Positions 12,701-24,300 of a stretch of DNA of 64,000 nt are shown here, one piece after another; position 1 is the stretch's first letter, and the number at the start of each line of letters is the position of its first letter. Made by a program: the position numbers and the translations under genes. The stretch is from Amoebophrya sp. A120 (lineage: Eukaryota > Sar > Dinophyceae > Syndiniales > Amoebophryaceae). The notes under the pieces are model-generated. The model saw only the letters and a list, made by a program, of their open reading frames with translations. It did not search any database and was not told the DNA's origin. Location: positions 2,482,054-2,546,053 of the forward strand of contig CAJINV010000005.1 in NCBI GenBank assembly GCA_905178155.1, written 5' to 3'.

Positions 12701-15700
12701 AAGCACGGCCCGCGCGTCTTGTGCTTCGAGCTCGAGGAAAAGTGTTAACCTGGACGAAATGAACGAGCTCCTCGAGCGGCTGCAGGGGCCGGACCAAAAT
12801 AAGCTACTCTCCGCGCTTTCGAAATACGTCAAGGACAAAATCAGGGACAACTCCACATCTCTTTCGCCCGGTACTGCCAAACCATCCAAGATGAGACGGC
12901 TGAACACCAACTCGGCGCAGGACACCTCCCGCTGCGCCACACTTGACAGCGAGTGGCTGGTGTTGCGAGGGCATCTGGCGGGAATTTTAAGTTCACCCAG
13001 CGCTTTAAGTTCGAAAAACAAAACGGGGTCTTCAGGTACTCTGCCACAGTCGATGAAACTGAACCTGGCGCAGGTCGACTTCAGCTTCTTGTCCTGCCTG
13101 CCGCTGTTCTCCGACTTTGGAGGCACGAGAAATCGCCTCTACGCCGACCTCGACGACAGCGATATGTGCGCCGTTTTGCAGCCGCCCAGCGACGGGGAAA
13201 AGGACGCGCACCTGTTGAGCCTGGACAGGCTGAAGGAGCTGCAGAAGGAAGTGCCGCACATGCCCGTGTTTTGGTCCGAAGACCGGAAGGTACGTGACCT
13301 GTTGGTGACGTACTGCAATGTGCCGAAAGTGTCAACGATTCGCGAGTTGCTGTTCACCAGCAGGAGCAGGCGTAGTCGTTCTTCCATTCTGTCTCCCAGC
13401 GACTGTCCGCGTTTCATGCAGGAGATTTTGCGAGAAAACAAGCAGCAGCTGTCGCTATCAGACGAGGATCTCCAGGGCCTCGCTTTTGTGCAAACGGCTG
13501 CTGAAACCTATCTGCGGCCGCAGGACGCTGTGCTCTGTGGCAACAGCGAGGAGGAGCGGCACTACCCGCACCTCCTAGCCGCGCCATCAGTCAAGAAGAA
13601 GTACTTGCACAGCCAGTGGCGCGAAGAGCAGGTGGTGTCGCGATTGCGCAAACTGGGTTTGCGAAATGTGATTCCGAACGAGGACTTGGTGAGCGTTGCG
13701 AAAGCTGACATCGCTGCTGGGAGGACTGATGCAGCAGATCCACCTCTGTCGGACGATTTCCGGCGGAATATCGCCATCAATCTCGCAGACTACGTCGTGT
13801 CTTCAGGAAGAAAAAAGTCGAAAGCGGAACAGCGAGAAGCTGCCAAAATACTCGCTGACATCGCTTTTGTTCCGGTTGCGACCCTGGAGGAGGCGAACGC
13901 GAATGACCGAAATTTCGCAAAATCGTGGATGAAAATCGACGGAGATTCTTTGTTCTACAAGCCTGCGGACGTCAACCTCTGGACTGACCGCTTCTGTGTG
14001 TGGAGCGTCCGGCACCTAGCGCACGAAAAAATGAACTCCGAGTTTTTGACCATGTGCGGCGTGCCCAAAGAGGTACAGGCGGAGTTCGTCCGGAAGCAAC
14101 TGAAAATTGTGGTTGGCGAACACGCTGCTCGATCACCGTCCGAGAAGCAAAATCGGTCTTACTCGTGTTTTCTGCAGACAGCCTTGAAACACATCTACGA
14201 AAACCTCAGCACAGCGGACGCGGACCATCTCACGACTGAAGTCGGGAATTGGGTCTGGATCGGAGACGAAAACGAGTTCTCTTCGCCCGATATTGTCTGC
14301 AAGGACTCGTCGCACGTTTCGAAAGCAGCCCCGTTTCTCCTGGTTTTGGAAAAGAAATTGAACGACTTGGACCTCTTCTCTTCGTTCTGCAACGACATCC
14401 GTCTGGGCCAAGGTCCGGAGATGATTGTTTCGGCACTGCAACGGATCGCGAATAGCCAACAAGTCGTGAAAGATGGCGAAAAAGGAAAACAGAATCACCC
14501 AAAGGACGAGGTAACGAAACGGTTTGACAAACAAATTGTCGAGCTCGTCACGGCCTTGTGGCGTGCGACGAAGCTTGCGGCACACGAGAGGGCGGGATCG
14601 CCTTCGCAAGATGTGGTGCCGATGGGTAAAAAGGGCAAGGGAAAACAAGCAAGAGCTGCTGTGGGACCATTAGCTACAGCACCAAAACCCCCAGAATCAT
14701 GGAAGAACCGGATTCTTTTGCCTGATTCTGCGGGCCAGTTGCGAAAGGCGAGCGAAGTGCTGATAAACGACATGAAAGGCGAGATGAATGACTGGAAGAA
14801 ATCTGCGCCGGGGCGGTACGCGAAATACGCAAGCCAGATTTTGTTGAACGAAATCCCCGAGGACTGCGGACAGGACCTCGGAGCAAAGTTGTTGAGACAG
14901 GTGTGTCTGGCGGGATTTCTAGCCCCCATAAGGTACTCCTGGCTGAAGCCGCAGGGACAGCAGCAATCGTTGACAAGTCGGCTGAAAGGCATCTTGAAGG
15001 ATTACGATCCCTCCTCGATTATCCACGAGATGCTGCAGAACGCCAACGACAGCGAGTTGGCAGCGGGCAAGGTTGAGCTGACACTCGATTGGCGGCACCA
15101 TGCCCACCACAGCTGCCTCACGACGCAGCTTGCAGAGATAAACGGACCGTTTTTCATCGTCCAGAACGACGGACTCTGGCGGGACGAAGATTTTGAGGGC
15201 GCCTGCGCTCTCGGTGAGGGGAGCAAGCGGAAGCAGCCGCTAAGCGATGAAAATTCGAACGCGCATATACCCGAGGGGCAGTTTGGTGTTGGGCTCAGCA
15301 GTTTATTTGCTACAGGTGACGTGCTTATAATCCGGTCTCGCAACCAAGTCCAAATTTTTGACCCGCACCTGGACTTCACAAAAGACGCAGGCGCTTGCCC
15401 AATTCAACGAGGTCTGCGTTTGACCCTTTTGCCTCCGCAAACTGGATGTGGTGCTGCTGCTGACGAGCCAAGCCCTTTGGAGATCGCTCCGCACCAATTT
15501 TCGCCGCCGTACGACCTGCCATTCACTCACGGAGGCGGTAGTTGTGCGTCGCAAGGCAGTTCAACGAGCAGGTGGAGGGACGGAGGAGCACATCTGGAGG
15601 GCTCGATTATTAGCGTTCCTCTGCGGAGATTGGAGTTGGGTGCTCGGGCAGGATTGGAGCAGTGGAAGAGCAAGATCTCCGATCTGGTTATGGACAAAGA

Positions 15701-17702
15701 TCGCTGGGACGAAATGGTGTCTGGGTGGAGAAGCGATGCGCACCTGCTGATGCTGTTTCCACACAAGATGACCGAATTGGTCGTCTCCCAGCTTCCCGCG
15801 GACGCTGTGCCGCTCGGATCTCGAAATGGATCAGAAAAGCGACAGGAAACTACTGCGGCGTCTGCCAGCGCGGATAAAAAGCGAAGAGGGAGGACAGCAT
15901 CACGCTCGGCGCAAGCAGCCGCAGTTGCGGAGCACCCAGAACACGTAAACAGCATGAACCCAGACGAATTGGTGCCAGCCCAACGAAAGACGGACTTTCG
16001 TTGCACACGCGAAGTTGAAGCGCAGCAGGCCAGCTGTAAAAGCGTTGCTGCGGAGACGCCTTTTGGGAGCGGCCTCTCCTTCATCAACGTCGTGGTGGAC
16101 CAGCCGGAAGAAAACGGGTCGTCAAGAACGTCATCCAGAAGATACTCGATGCTGGCAACATTACCTGCAGAAGGAGAACCCAAGGGTGAACGTCGAGTCG
16201 CGCTTTGCGTCAAGACCACACACATTGATGCAACTACTTCCAGGAACGGGAAAGACAGTTCCACTAGGGGTACTTTGATGTCAACTGAGCACGAAAAAGG
16301 AAAAATCTTTTGTGGGCAGCCACTCCGAGCGTCCTTCACAGGATGCTCCGTGCACGTCTGCGCACTGTTTCAGCCCGCACAGGACAGACGCAAATTGGTT
16401 TTGGATGACAGCGGCGGTGATTCACGGCGAAACAAGGAAGTTCTGCTTTTGTGTGGCCGTGACATCGCGGAGCTTTTGCGGCACGTAAACGCAACTTTGT
16501 CTTTGGCAAAAGACGAGGACGTGGACGCGTGGCTGACGAAATCAGCAGAGGACGACACGGCACTAGACTTCGCCTTCTCAACCCCGGAATTCTCACGGAC
16601 GATCGCGCGCGCCAATTTCTTCGAGTCTGCCTTCCCGACGGCAGACAAGGCAGCGAACAAAGATAAGAGTGAGCGCAGTCTGCTCGCGGAGGGTTTCTAC
16701 AGTGCGATTGCAAAGGATCCAGAGCGGTACGCCGGGATGCACTCCAGCATCGGCGCCGAGACCGGCGACGACTGTTCTGGAGACGTTCGCGCCCTGCAGT
16801 CCTTTGACAACGTCCTGTTCATGGCCAGCGACGCGTACCCGGGCAAGGATGAGATCCGTAGAAACGCCATGCAGGTTTTGGCAAAGATTCGTGCGCCGAT
16901 CGCGATCGCACCCCAACCAGTCCTCAACGCGTACTTCGAAAATGAAATTCTAAGCAAGACGGAAAACATTTTTTCCGTCGGAAACCTGCTAAAAACCGTC
17001 GTCCGTCCGCTGGAACGCGCTTTGACCGGTGACGAAGCAACCAAGCTTCTAGATTTCATTCTCGAAGATGTGAATGTGAATAAGGGCGGTCGTACAGCAC
17101 AACAAGATGTCTTCAGAGATCTGGATGGCTGCAAGTTGTGTGTGCTGGGGCCGCAGCCACAGGAGGATGATCAAATTCATCACGAAGAGCAAGACACCCG
17201 GACCATTGTGCCGTTTGCGAAGGACGATCCCCCAGTTGCCTGCACAAAAAACGAGCAGCAAAGACTGATGCGGGCGCTTGGGCAGGAACGCAACGTCGTC
17301 TTTCCTACCATCGATAATAAAGGCGCCGCCGCGTCCCGGTCGCTGCGTAACACGAAGATGTTACAGAAAGCCGGACTGTTGCAGGAGCTGCAGGGACAGC
17401 ATGTGAAGGAAATGCTCACAGCGTACATCGGAAAGCAAAAACAGCCGGACATTCCCGAGGAGCTGCTAGATGCGGTTTTCGCTTGGGCAAAAGCGAGTTC
17501 TCCCGCGGACCGTTCCTGTCTGGACGAAATCCCACTACTGCCCTGCTACATCGGTGACGGCGACGCGGAATGGGCCCCATTTTCTGACCGGTTTGTCTGT
17601 GTCGGGGAGAAAGAGTGGATCGGCATGCAGGAATACCTCAGCGTGTTCGGCGTGCAGGTGCTCGCGGAGAATGATTTTTCGCAAGGAGGTGATAATATGT
17701 AG
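9736..17702 (+). CDS. Sacsin-like protein 1 (two sacsin/GHKL-ATPase repeats)
   Basis: Exons 9736-10002 and 10128-17702 (TAG) give 2613 residues. ATG 9736 is the first Met in the frame. The N-terminal repeat has FVQNAEDAGATEF (residues about 75-87), the sacsin form of the Hsp90-type N-box, followed by IGRHGVGFNSG, the glycine loop of the nucleotide site. A second repeat begins near residue 1690: IIHEMLQNANDSE, then FFIVQNDG and GQFGVGLSS. Sacsin repeats bind and hydrolyse ATP and support folding of other proteins; vertebrate sacsin has three in one chain. This protein has two and ends soon after a linker, without the HEPN or J domain of animal sacsin. The second exon runs 7.6 kb with no introner. 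The next gene on the same strand carries a third repeat, so the pair may derive from one ancestral gene. Confidence 0.85.
10003..10127 (+). other. Non-canonical intron in sacsin-like gene 1, 125 bp
   Basis: Homology to the sacsin N-box region requires a join within ATGTA(C). The intron begins TATAGC and ends CAGG, or shifts by up to 2 bp, and is not GT-AG. CTTTATTTCTCTT near the left end pairs imperfectly with AAGACGAAATAAA near the right end, so it may be an old introner. Confidence 0.6.
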
Positions 17703-17963
17703 TGAGGTCACCGAACGGTTCTAACCGGGGAGTTTTTTTGACACCCAGCCAGCAAAACGACCGGCAGTTTTCAAGCGGCCGAAAGCGTTTTTTGACATAA
17801 AAAATTTTCAATTATCAAGCGGGCGGGGCTTTGATATCAAACAAGCCCGGTCGAAAACTATCGATTCGCACTTGATAAAACGACGCAGGGGAGCCGGCAA
17901 AAGGGGCGCCCTTCTGAGGAGCCCACCGCCTTAGTTTCTGGCGATTTGGGGCGCCCAAAAAGA

Positions 17964-17982
17964 GGCGCGCAAAAAGCGCGCC
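17964..17982. repeat. Hairpin GGCGCGC-AAAAA-GCGCGCC
   Basis: Perfect 7-bp GC stem with a five-A loop, part of the hairpin cluster between the sacsin-like genes. Confidence 0.7.
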
Positions 17983-18035
17983 CAAAATCAGAAAAGCGAA
18001 ACAGCATGGCACGGCCGCGATTTCGAAGCATTTTG

Positions 18036-18057
18036 GGCGGCCGCGAAAGCGGCCGCC
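18036..18057. repeat. Hairpin with 9-bp GC stem and GAAA loop
   Basis: GGCGGCCGC, GAAA, GCGGCCGCC. A perfect stem closed by a GNRA-type tetraloop and followed by TTTT. As RNA it would be very stable. Confidence 0.75.
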
Positions 18058-18293
18058 TTTTCGCCGGTTTCAGAGCCTGGGGAGCTTTGCAAAAAGCGCC
18101 GGCGTGAAAAATAAAAACGCAAAAGGGAAAAAGCGCGCCAGACGCGCAAAGCCAACCCGCATGCTGCGGGCCCGATTTTTCTTTGCTTTTTGAGCGCCCC
18201 CCGTGGCGCCCGGATCGGCCCCATAGCATCGGGGCTCGCTTTCGGAAAGGAATTTTGGAAATGTGCCAAGATTTGTGATGTTTCTCAAGTGAC

Positions 18294-18335
18294 CGCCATA
18301 CCGTGCGGCATAACGTTACTCACGGCGGTATGGCG
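18294..18335. repeat. Inverted repeat overlapping the start codon of sacsin-like gene 2
   Basis: CGCCATACCG (18294-18303) pairs with CGGTATGGCG (18326-18335) across a 22-nt loop. The chosen ATG (18330-18332) lies in the right arm, so a folded leader would hide it. Confidence 0.65.
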
Positions 18336-21300
18336 AGCCCAGAAAAAGCAAAGCCGCGGCCAAGGCGGCGGTCGGAAAAAAACGCCCACGACCTCACTAC
18401 CCCCGCCCCGGCGGCTATATTTGGTACTACGGGCCGCGACGAGGCCACAGCCTTCGTATCCAGAGCTGCAGCAGTCCACGAGCTTGCAGACCGGGGCGAA
18501 CACATGCCCGACCTGGTTGCTGCCCTGGAATATCTCGCTTGTCGTAAGAAGTGCACGTTTTCCGAAAGCCCTTCTGGTGGAAACGACAAAGACAAGCAGA
18601 GCGAAAACGTGAACGATGACGCCGATCGTAGGTTCGACTCCGAGGCCGCTCAGCTATTGAACTTTCTCGCCAAGCACAGCGGATCTGGTCCTGAGGTCGT
18701 CAGGGCGATATCTAAGTTCATCGGACTGCTTCCGATCTTTCCCTACTGGTCTTCAGCTGAGGGGGCCAGGACAAGTCTGCTGTCGAAGAAAGTGAAGTGC
18801 ATCTTTGCGATGCCGCAAGGCGACGTGTTTTGGAAATTCGCAAGAACAGAGGTAGCGGAGGTGCGCGAGATAGTCGTGCTCGACGATCACGAGGAAGATA
18901 CAACAGCGACAAACAAGGCTGCGAAAAAGAATCCTGATAAAGCAAAAGCTCTGGCGCAGGGGGCAAAGCAGAGCAGTATCCTCCGGCTCCTGGAGGCGGT
19001 GCGCGAGGTTGCAACTGCGGAAGCGGGTGGCGCACCGTCAAGCAGCGTAGCGAAAAAGCGCACGAAAATGGGGAAGCAATTACCTGCTGCTGCGGTGGCT
19101 TCCTCGACCAAGAACAACGATTGCGATTTGCCGCCCATTCTGCGTCTGGCGAAGGATCTGTTCCTCGACTTGCGGCTTCTGCCGGTGCAGAACTCTGTCT
19201 TGATGTCCAAGGCGATCGAGTGCCAAGTTTTCCGCCCGGAAGACCAACAGGAACTTCTACAGGAAGAGTTTGTTCCGGGTAACGATGGCTCGTTGCTGAA
19301 AATCACCGACTGCTTCTTCGTCGACTCCGACTTTGGGCGGTTGAGTGCAGGGATCAAGCGCGGACTGAACCCAACCTGGCGGGGCAACAAACCGCTTCGC
19401 AGCAAAATCCAGGCCATAGGCCCCGGCTTCCGATCGGAACTTCATGCGGACGAAATGCTCGAGGTGCTGTTGCAAACGGTGGACCGGGCGGGGGGAGAAG
19501 GTGCGCATGTTGATCCAAACAATGCCTCCTCAGCCGCGGATCGTCCGGATCCGGAATTCGCTTGTCCCTCCTTGACGCTCGATCTGGCGAAGAAGCTGTA
19601 CCAAAAGATCACTTACAATGACGACGTTGCGCAGAAGTTGCGTGGTAAGCGGTGGATCTGGGTCGACGGAACTGTTAACGGGTTCGTTTCTCCGTCGCGG
19701 ATTACGTATACCCCGAAGCAGAATGCTGACCTGGCGCCGATTCTGATACCCTTACCAAAGGCCTACGAGAAGCTGTCGCTATTTTCCCAACTGATTCAGG
19801 ACCGCACGAACGAGTACGCGTCGTCGCTTGTCACGTTACTGGAACAGATCCGCGAAGCCGACATTGCGCTTTCTGCTGGACGAGTAGTAGTTGAGAACTC
19901 CGATGTTGATGGCGAACAAGCTCCAGCGCGCGGACAGGTCGACGCAAGGAATCCTTTCGCGGCAGAATCGCAGGCCAGCGCACGAGAAGAACCACACGAA
20001 GCAGACTCGGACGGGGCCACGCTGACTGTCAAGTGTGGCGCTTACGGGCTGCCAGACCTGCAGTTGCGCGAGGAGGCGGTGGTAGACAAGAAATGCCGGA
20101 TCCGAGTGATCGAAAACGCGGTGCTCGCTTTGGATAAAGCCAAGAGGGAAAAAAAGTTTCAGCCACTTGAGCTGCTGCTCAAGCGAGTCCTCCTGCCCAC
20201 GAAAAGCCTGGAGCTGAAGCCCGCGGCCGAGGTGTTTGTCAATGATCTGAAGTGGGACCCGCTCGGCCAGAATAAGACAGAAAAGCTGCGGCAAGACATT
20301 CTCCACGACCGAATTGGCGACGAGGTCGGGTTGGCGCTCGGGGCCGGCAAGGTACGGAAACGGCTGAAGGACCGCTACCATTTAAACTTTCCGGTGCAGA
20401 TCATGGGACTGCAGGAGTCGCTGACGAACCGACTGAAAAAGATCGTGAACGAGTATCCGCACAAGTTCTGCTTCCGTGAACTGCTGCAGAACGCCGAGGA
20501 TGCGGGAGCAAAGAGGTTCGTAGCGGTCTACGACCACCGGACCTGGAAGAACCACGAAGCCGCCTCCCTCCTCTCGCCCGAGATGGCGCGGCAACAGAGC
20601 AAGGCGCTCGCGTTTTGTTGCGACTCCATCTTCAAACCCGGCGACTTCGAGTCGCTCTGCGCGCTGGGCACCAGCCGCAAAGACCACGCAACTATGATCG
20701 GCGCCCACGGGGTCGGTGGCAAAGTGCTTTTCGGCCTCACGGACGTCCCGGGGTATTGGAGTGGCGGCCAGTTTCTCTTTCTGGATCCCTACGTCGATTC
20801 GCTCGCAGATATGGGCGCGACCCGAGAGCAACCCGGCGTCCGGTTGAAAAACAGCGAAACCGGTGGCGACGGCCCAATGGACGCCTTTCCCGACCAGTTT
20901 GAACCCTTCCGGAAGCTTGCGGCTGACATTGGCATCCCGCTCTCCGTGAAAGGAGACGAGCTGTGCGGGTCGATTATTCGCGCGCCCCTCCGCGACAAGC
21001 AACAGGTCGAGCGCCGGAAGAACAGGGAGGACTCCAAGAACCGCATCTCCGACCACGTCACGTCATCCCCCGCGGTGCAAAAGGAGCTGCAGAAATACTT
21101 GCAGGCGAATATGTCGGACTTGCTCCTGATGCTGCAGTCCTGTACGGTGTTCGAGTACCATGAGATCGACTCGGATGGCACGAGGATCGATGCGGAAAGC
21201 CGGATCTGCAAAAGAAACGTGAAGTCTTCCGGTGGCGCAGACCTCGACCATGAGTTTAGCCAGGTCGCAGGGAGTCTCCAGCACGTGCAGTACGGGCACA

Positions 21301-24300
21301 TTGAGCTCGTCACGATGTGTCAGAGCAAGAAGAACCACCCGCCGGAGCCTCGCACATTTCTGCAGTACAAACAGGCGAAGCTGGTTGAAATCGCTAAAGA
21401 GGATAAGAATGTGGGTCGATTTTTTTGCGGACTGCCGATCGAAGATTGCAAAACAGGCATCCCGCTCCACTGCAGCGCTTTCTTCCGCATGAGTGAGGAC
21501 CGCCGAAGCATCCTGTTCGGCGACAATGATCCAGCAGATGCGAAGGGGAACAACCGTGAATTAGCCGATCAGCTGGTGGTTGCGTTACGAAAGTTTTGTG
21601 CGATCAAGGGTAAAGAGAAAAAAACAACCGCCTTCAAGTACTTTCCGATCGGCAAGGAAAGCAGCCCGTTATCAAAGTACATTGAAAACGCCTTCTACCA
21701 AAGTCTGCGCGAATCCCCAGCCGAGCGTGTGCTGTACACGATTAGCAGCAAGCCCGTAACCAACCTGCAGGAGTGCTTCTTCTTTGACCGGCGGCACGAA
21801 TGGAGCGCATTTTTGGACGACGTCTCCAGTTGGGACGACATGGGGCTGGAGCTGTTGGCCCTGGATAAGCAAGAGGAAATTGCGAACAGGCTGCAAAAGT
21901 CGACCGGCAACGACGACCCGCAGGGACCGATCACTCTGACCGGCACGAACCTCTTGTTGAAACTAAAAAGTATGGGTGATCAGCTCTCAATAGGCGCGGG
22001 ATCCGTCGATCCAATTCTGTGCTACTGTGTGGGAGACAAAACTGAGTTGCAGACCTACCTTCCCGGGTGCAAGCTCCGGGCGCAGCAGGACGGTGACATC
22101 ACGAAGTTTGCACGTGCTCCGCAAGAGCACTTGCGCCCCCTGGTGGCAGATTCGGAGCCGGCTTGGAAATTGCTGGATTTCTTCCCCCGGCCCGATGTTT
22201 TAAAACAGCTCTCCAGCCCGGTCGTTGCAGCGTTGCAGAGTGCGGAGTTCGTGAAGGTGGTAAGACTTTCCGACGTCGCGAGGCTGTTCAACGAGCACGG
22301 CCAGTTGCAAGATCCAAATGTCACAATGCGGCGCGCTGTAGCGTTCTGGGACTATGCGGAGAAGTCCTTTTCGCGAATTGAAAACGCCAGGCGGCAAAAT
22401 CCAACCGACCAGGAAGGCCGGAAAGATCCGCTTGAAGCGGCAAACGGGCTGCAGCTGCTGATTGCAAAAGGCAAATCCTATCACCCTTGCAGCCTTCGCG
22501 GACGAATGATCGTGTTTTCGGACGATTTCCTTGCACACGCGGGCCCCAGCGGAGCAAATCTGGTTTCGGCTTTGCAGAAGTGCAATGTTCTCGTCGGCAC
22601 CAACACAGTGAAAACAATGCTCCCTTTTGTTTGCAACGCGACCGAGGGCAAGCCGCAGGGAGCTCGGGTAAGCAAAAAATGGATCGACTTAAGCGAGCAT
22701 CAGCGGAAGCACCTTGTGGGCCGGGAAGTTGCGTCCTCCCTTCAAGCGGCGTTGCAGGGGCAAAACAACGTGGACAACCTGTCTGCGTTGGAGAAGAACG
22801 CTTTGCGGCAGTACTTATTCGCAATTGGAAACCACGGGGTGAGCTTGGGCGACGATCCGCCGGACCTTACGAAGAAGTGCCTGGAACTCTGTCGCAAACT
22901 CCCTCTGTTCAACCTTCTCGGGCACGCGGCAAATGACCGCAAGGCGCTGCCGGAGAAGTGCAAACTTTTGCCCCAGCCGAAGCCAGCCACTGAAGCCGCG
23001 GCTGAGGAGTCCGCCAGTGCTAGCGAAGACGAGGAGAATCAGGAGAACGAAGTTGAAGAGGCGGAAGAACGGCGGCAAGAGGCGGAGGGGAAGGTAGTGT
23101 GGGATCTGATAGAAGTTTTTGCCGAGGGAGAGGTTCGCGTTGCCGCGGCGTGTGCCGAAGCTGCTCCAAACAGTGAGGCGTTGCGGTTCTTGCAAGACGT
23201 GGTAAAGATTCCGACGATGACCGACGAGGACTTCGTGTGCACTATGGTGAACGAGCTGCAGCGACTGCAGTCAGCTCGTGCACAGGGTAAGGTTTTGAAG
23301 GCCTTGCTTACAACAACAGATGCGAGAAGGGGCAAGCGCCGCTTCGCAGTTCAGTTCACGAATAAAAGCTCCGGCCGAGTGAAATCGGTGGCTTTTTTGC
23401 AAGCAGCAGACGCACAGAGAGCCGGCTGTGCGTACCTGCAACCTTCTGACTGTCTTTCCTTCAAGTTTGCTGCAAAATTTACCGCAGTCGGTCTTTGCAA
23501 GCAGTTGCATCCCGACGTGGTCGCGGAGTTGTTGGTTAACCAGCAGCAGGACAGAGGCCCCGACGTGCTTGCGCAGATTATGCGACAGATTCTCACCCCG
23601 GAAGAAGTTCTTGAAGTCGCAGACCACATTGAGGCAAACGCATCTTCTGGACTAGCCATTGAGCTGTTTAAGCACATCAACTTGACCATGTTTGGTTTCG
23701 CAGCTTCCGGGCGCAAGGAAATGCACGAAGGCCTGCGGAGCAAGCAGTGGCTCCCCGTCATGAGCCAACGACCGCAGAATTGGCCGGCCGGTTTGCCATG
23801 GGCAGGCGAACGTTTGGGCGGGTGTCTAGTTCGCCCCGACGATTATCCTCAGAGCATTTTTTTGCCTGTGACAAAAGCCGCGGTCGGCTACGCGTTCCCA
23901 GTCGTCGACGATGCCGCCTTGACAGACTCTACGAGAACAAATTTGATCCGGAACAAAAACCACGCTGACGCGCTTGGCATTTGGAACCAAGGGGATCGCT
24001 GCACTTCTTCTCACATCCTCGAAAGCATCAAGAGACTACATGAACTCTCCAGCGACACTCGACGTGAAAAAGCCGGAGAAATTGATGGCGTGATCCTCAA
24101 TCTTTACCAGGAGATGCACAGTGCCCTGACACCGGATGAGCAAAGCCAGCCCTTCGTCTGGGACCGAAAAACGCATTCGTTTTTGGGCATAGCTGCGTTT
24201 CACAAGGAGAAACCCAAGGCAAAATCTGATGCTGCACCGTTCGACATGAAATTGGAGCCCTACGTGTGTGCACTGCCGGCGGCTTGGAAGAACCTCCCCG

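Larger units (their letters stand above)
17703..18329 (+). repeat. GC-hairpin-rich spacer between the two sacsin-like genes
   Basis: About 630 bp unlike the flanking genes: alternating A/T runs and GC palindromes, including GGCGCC and GGCGCGCC types, many preceded or followed by AAAA or TTTT. Three clear hairpins are listed separately. No convincing coding frame on either strand. It could be an intergenic dispersed repeat or an intron within one larger sacsin gene. Confidence 0.55.

Noticed and set aside
15527-16339. Long minus-strand frame inside sacsin-like gene 1
   Set aside because: Antisense to a clear conserved coding exon; no family motif.
17690-18420. Single sacsin gene joined by a 700-bp intron
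   Set aside because: A GT donor exists near the stop of gene 1, but no acceptor giving a convincing join was found and gene 2 has its own good ATG; left as a hypothesis.
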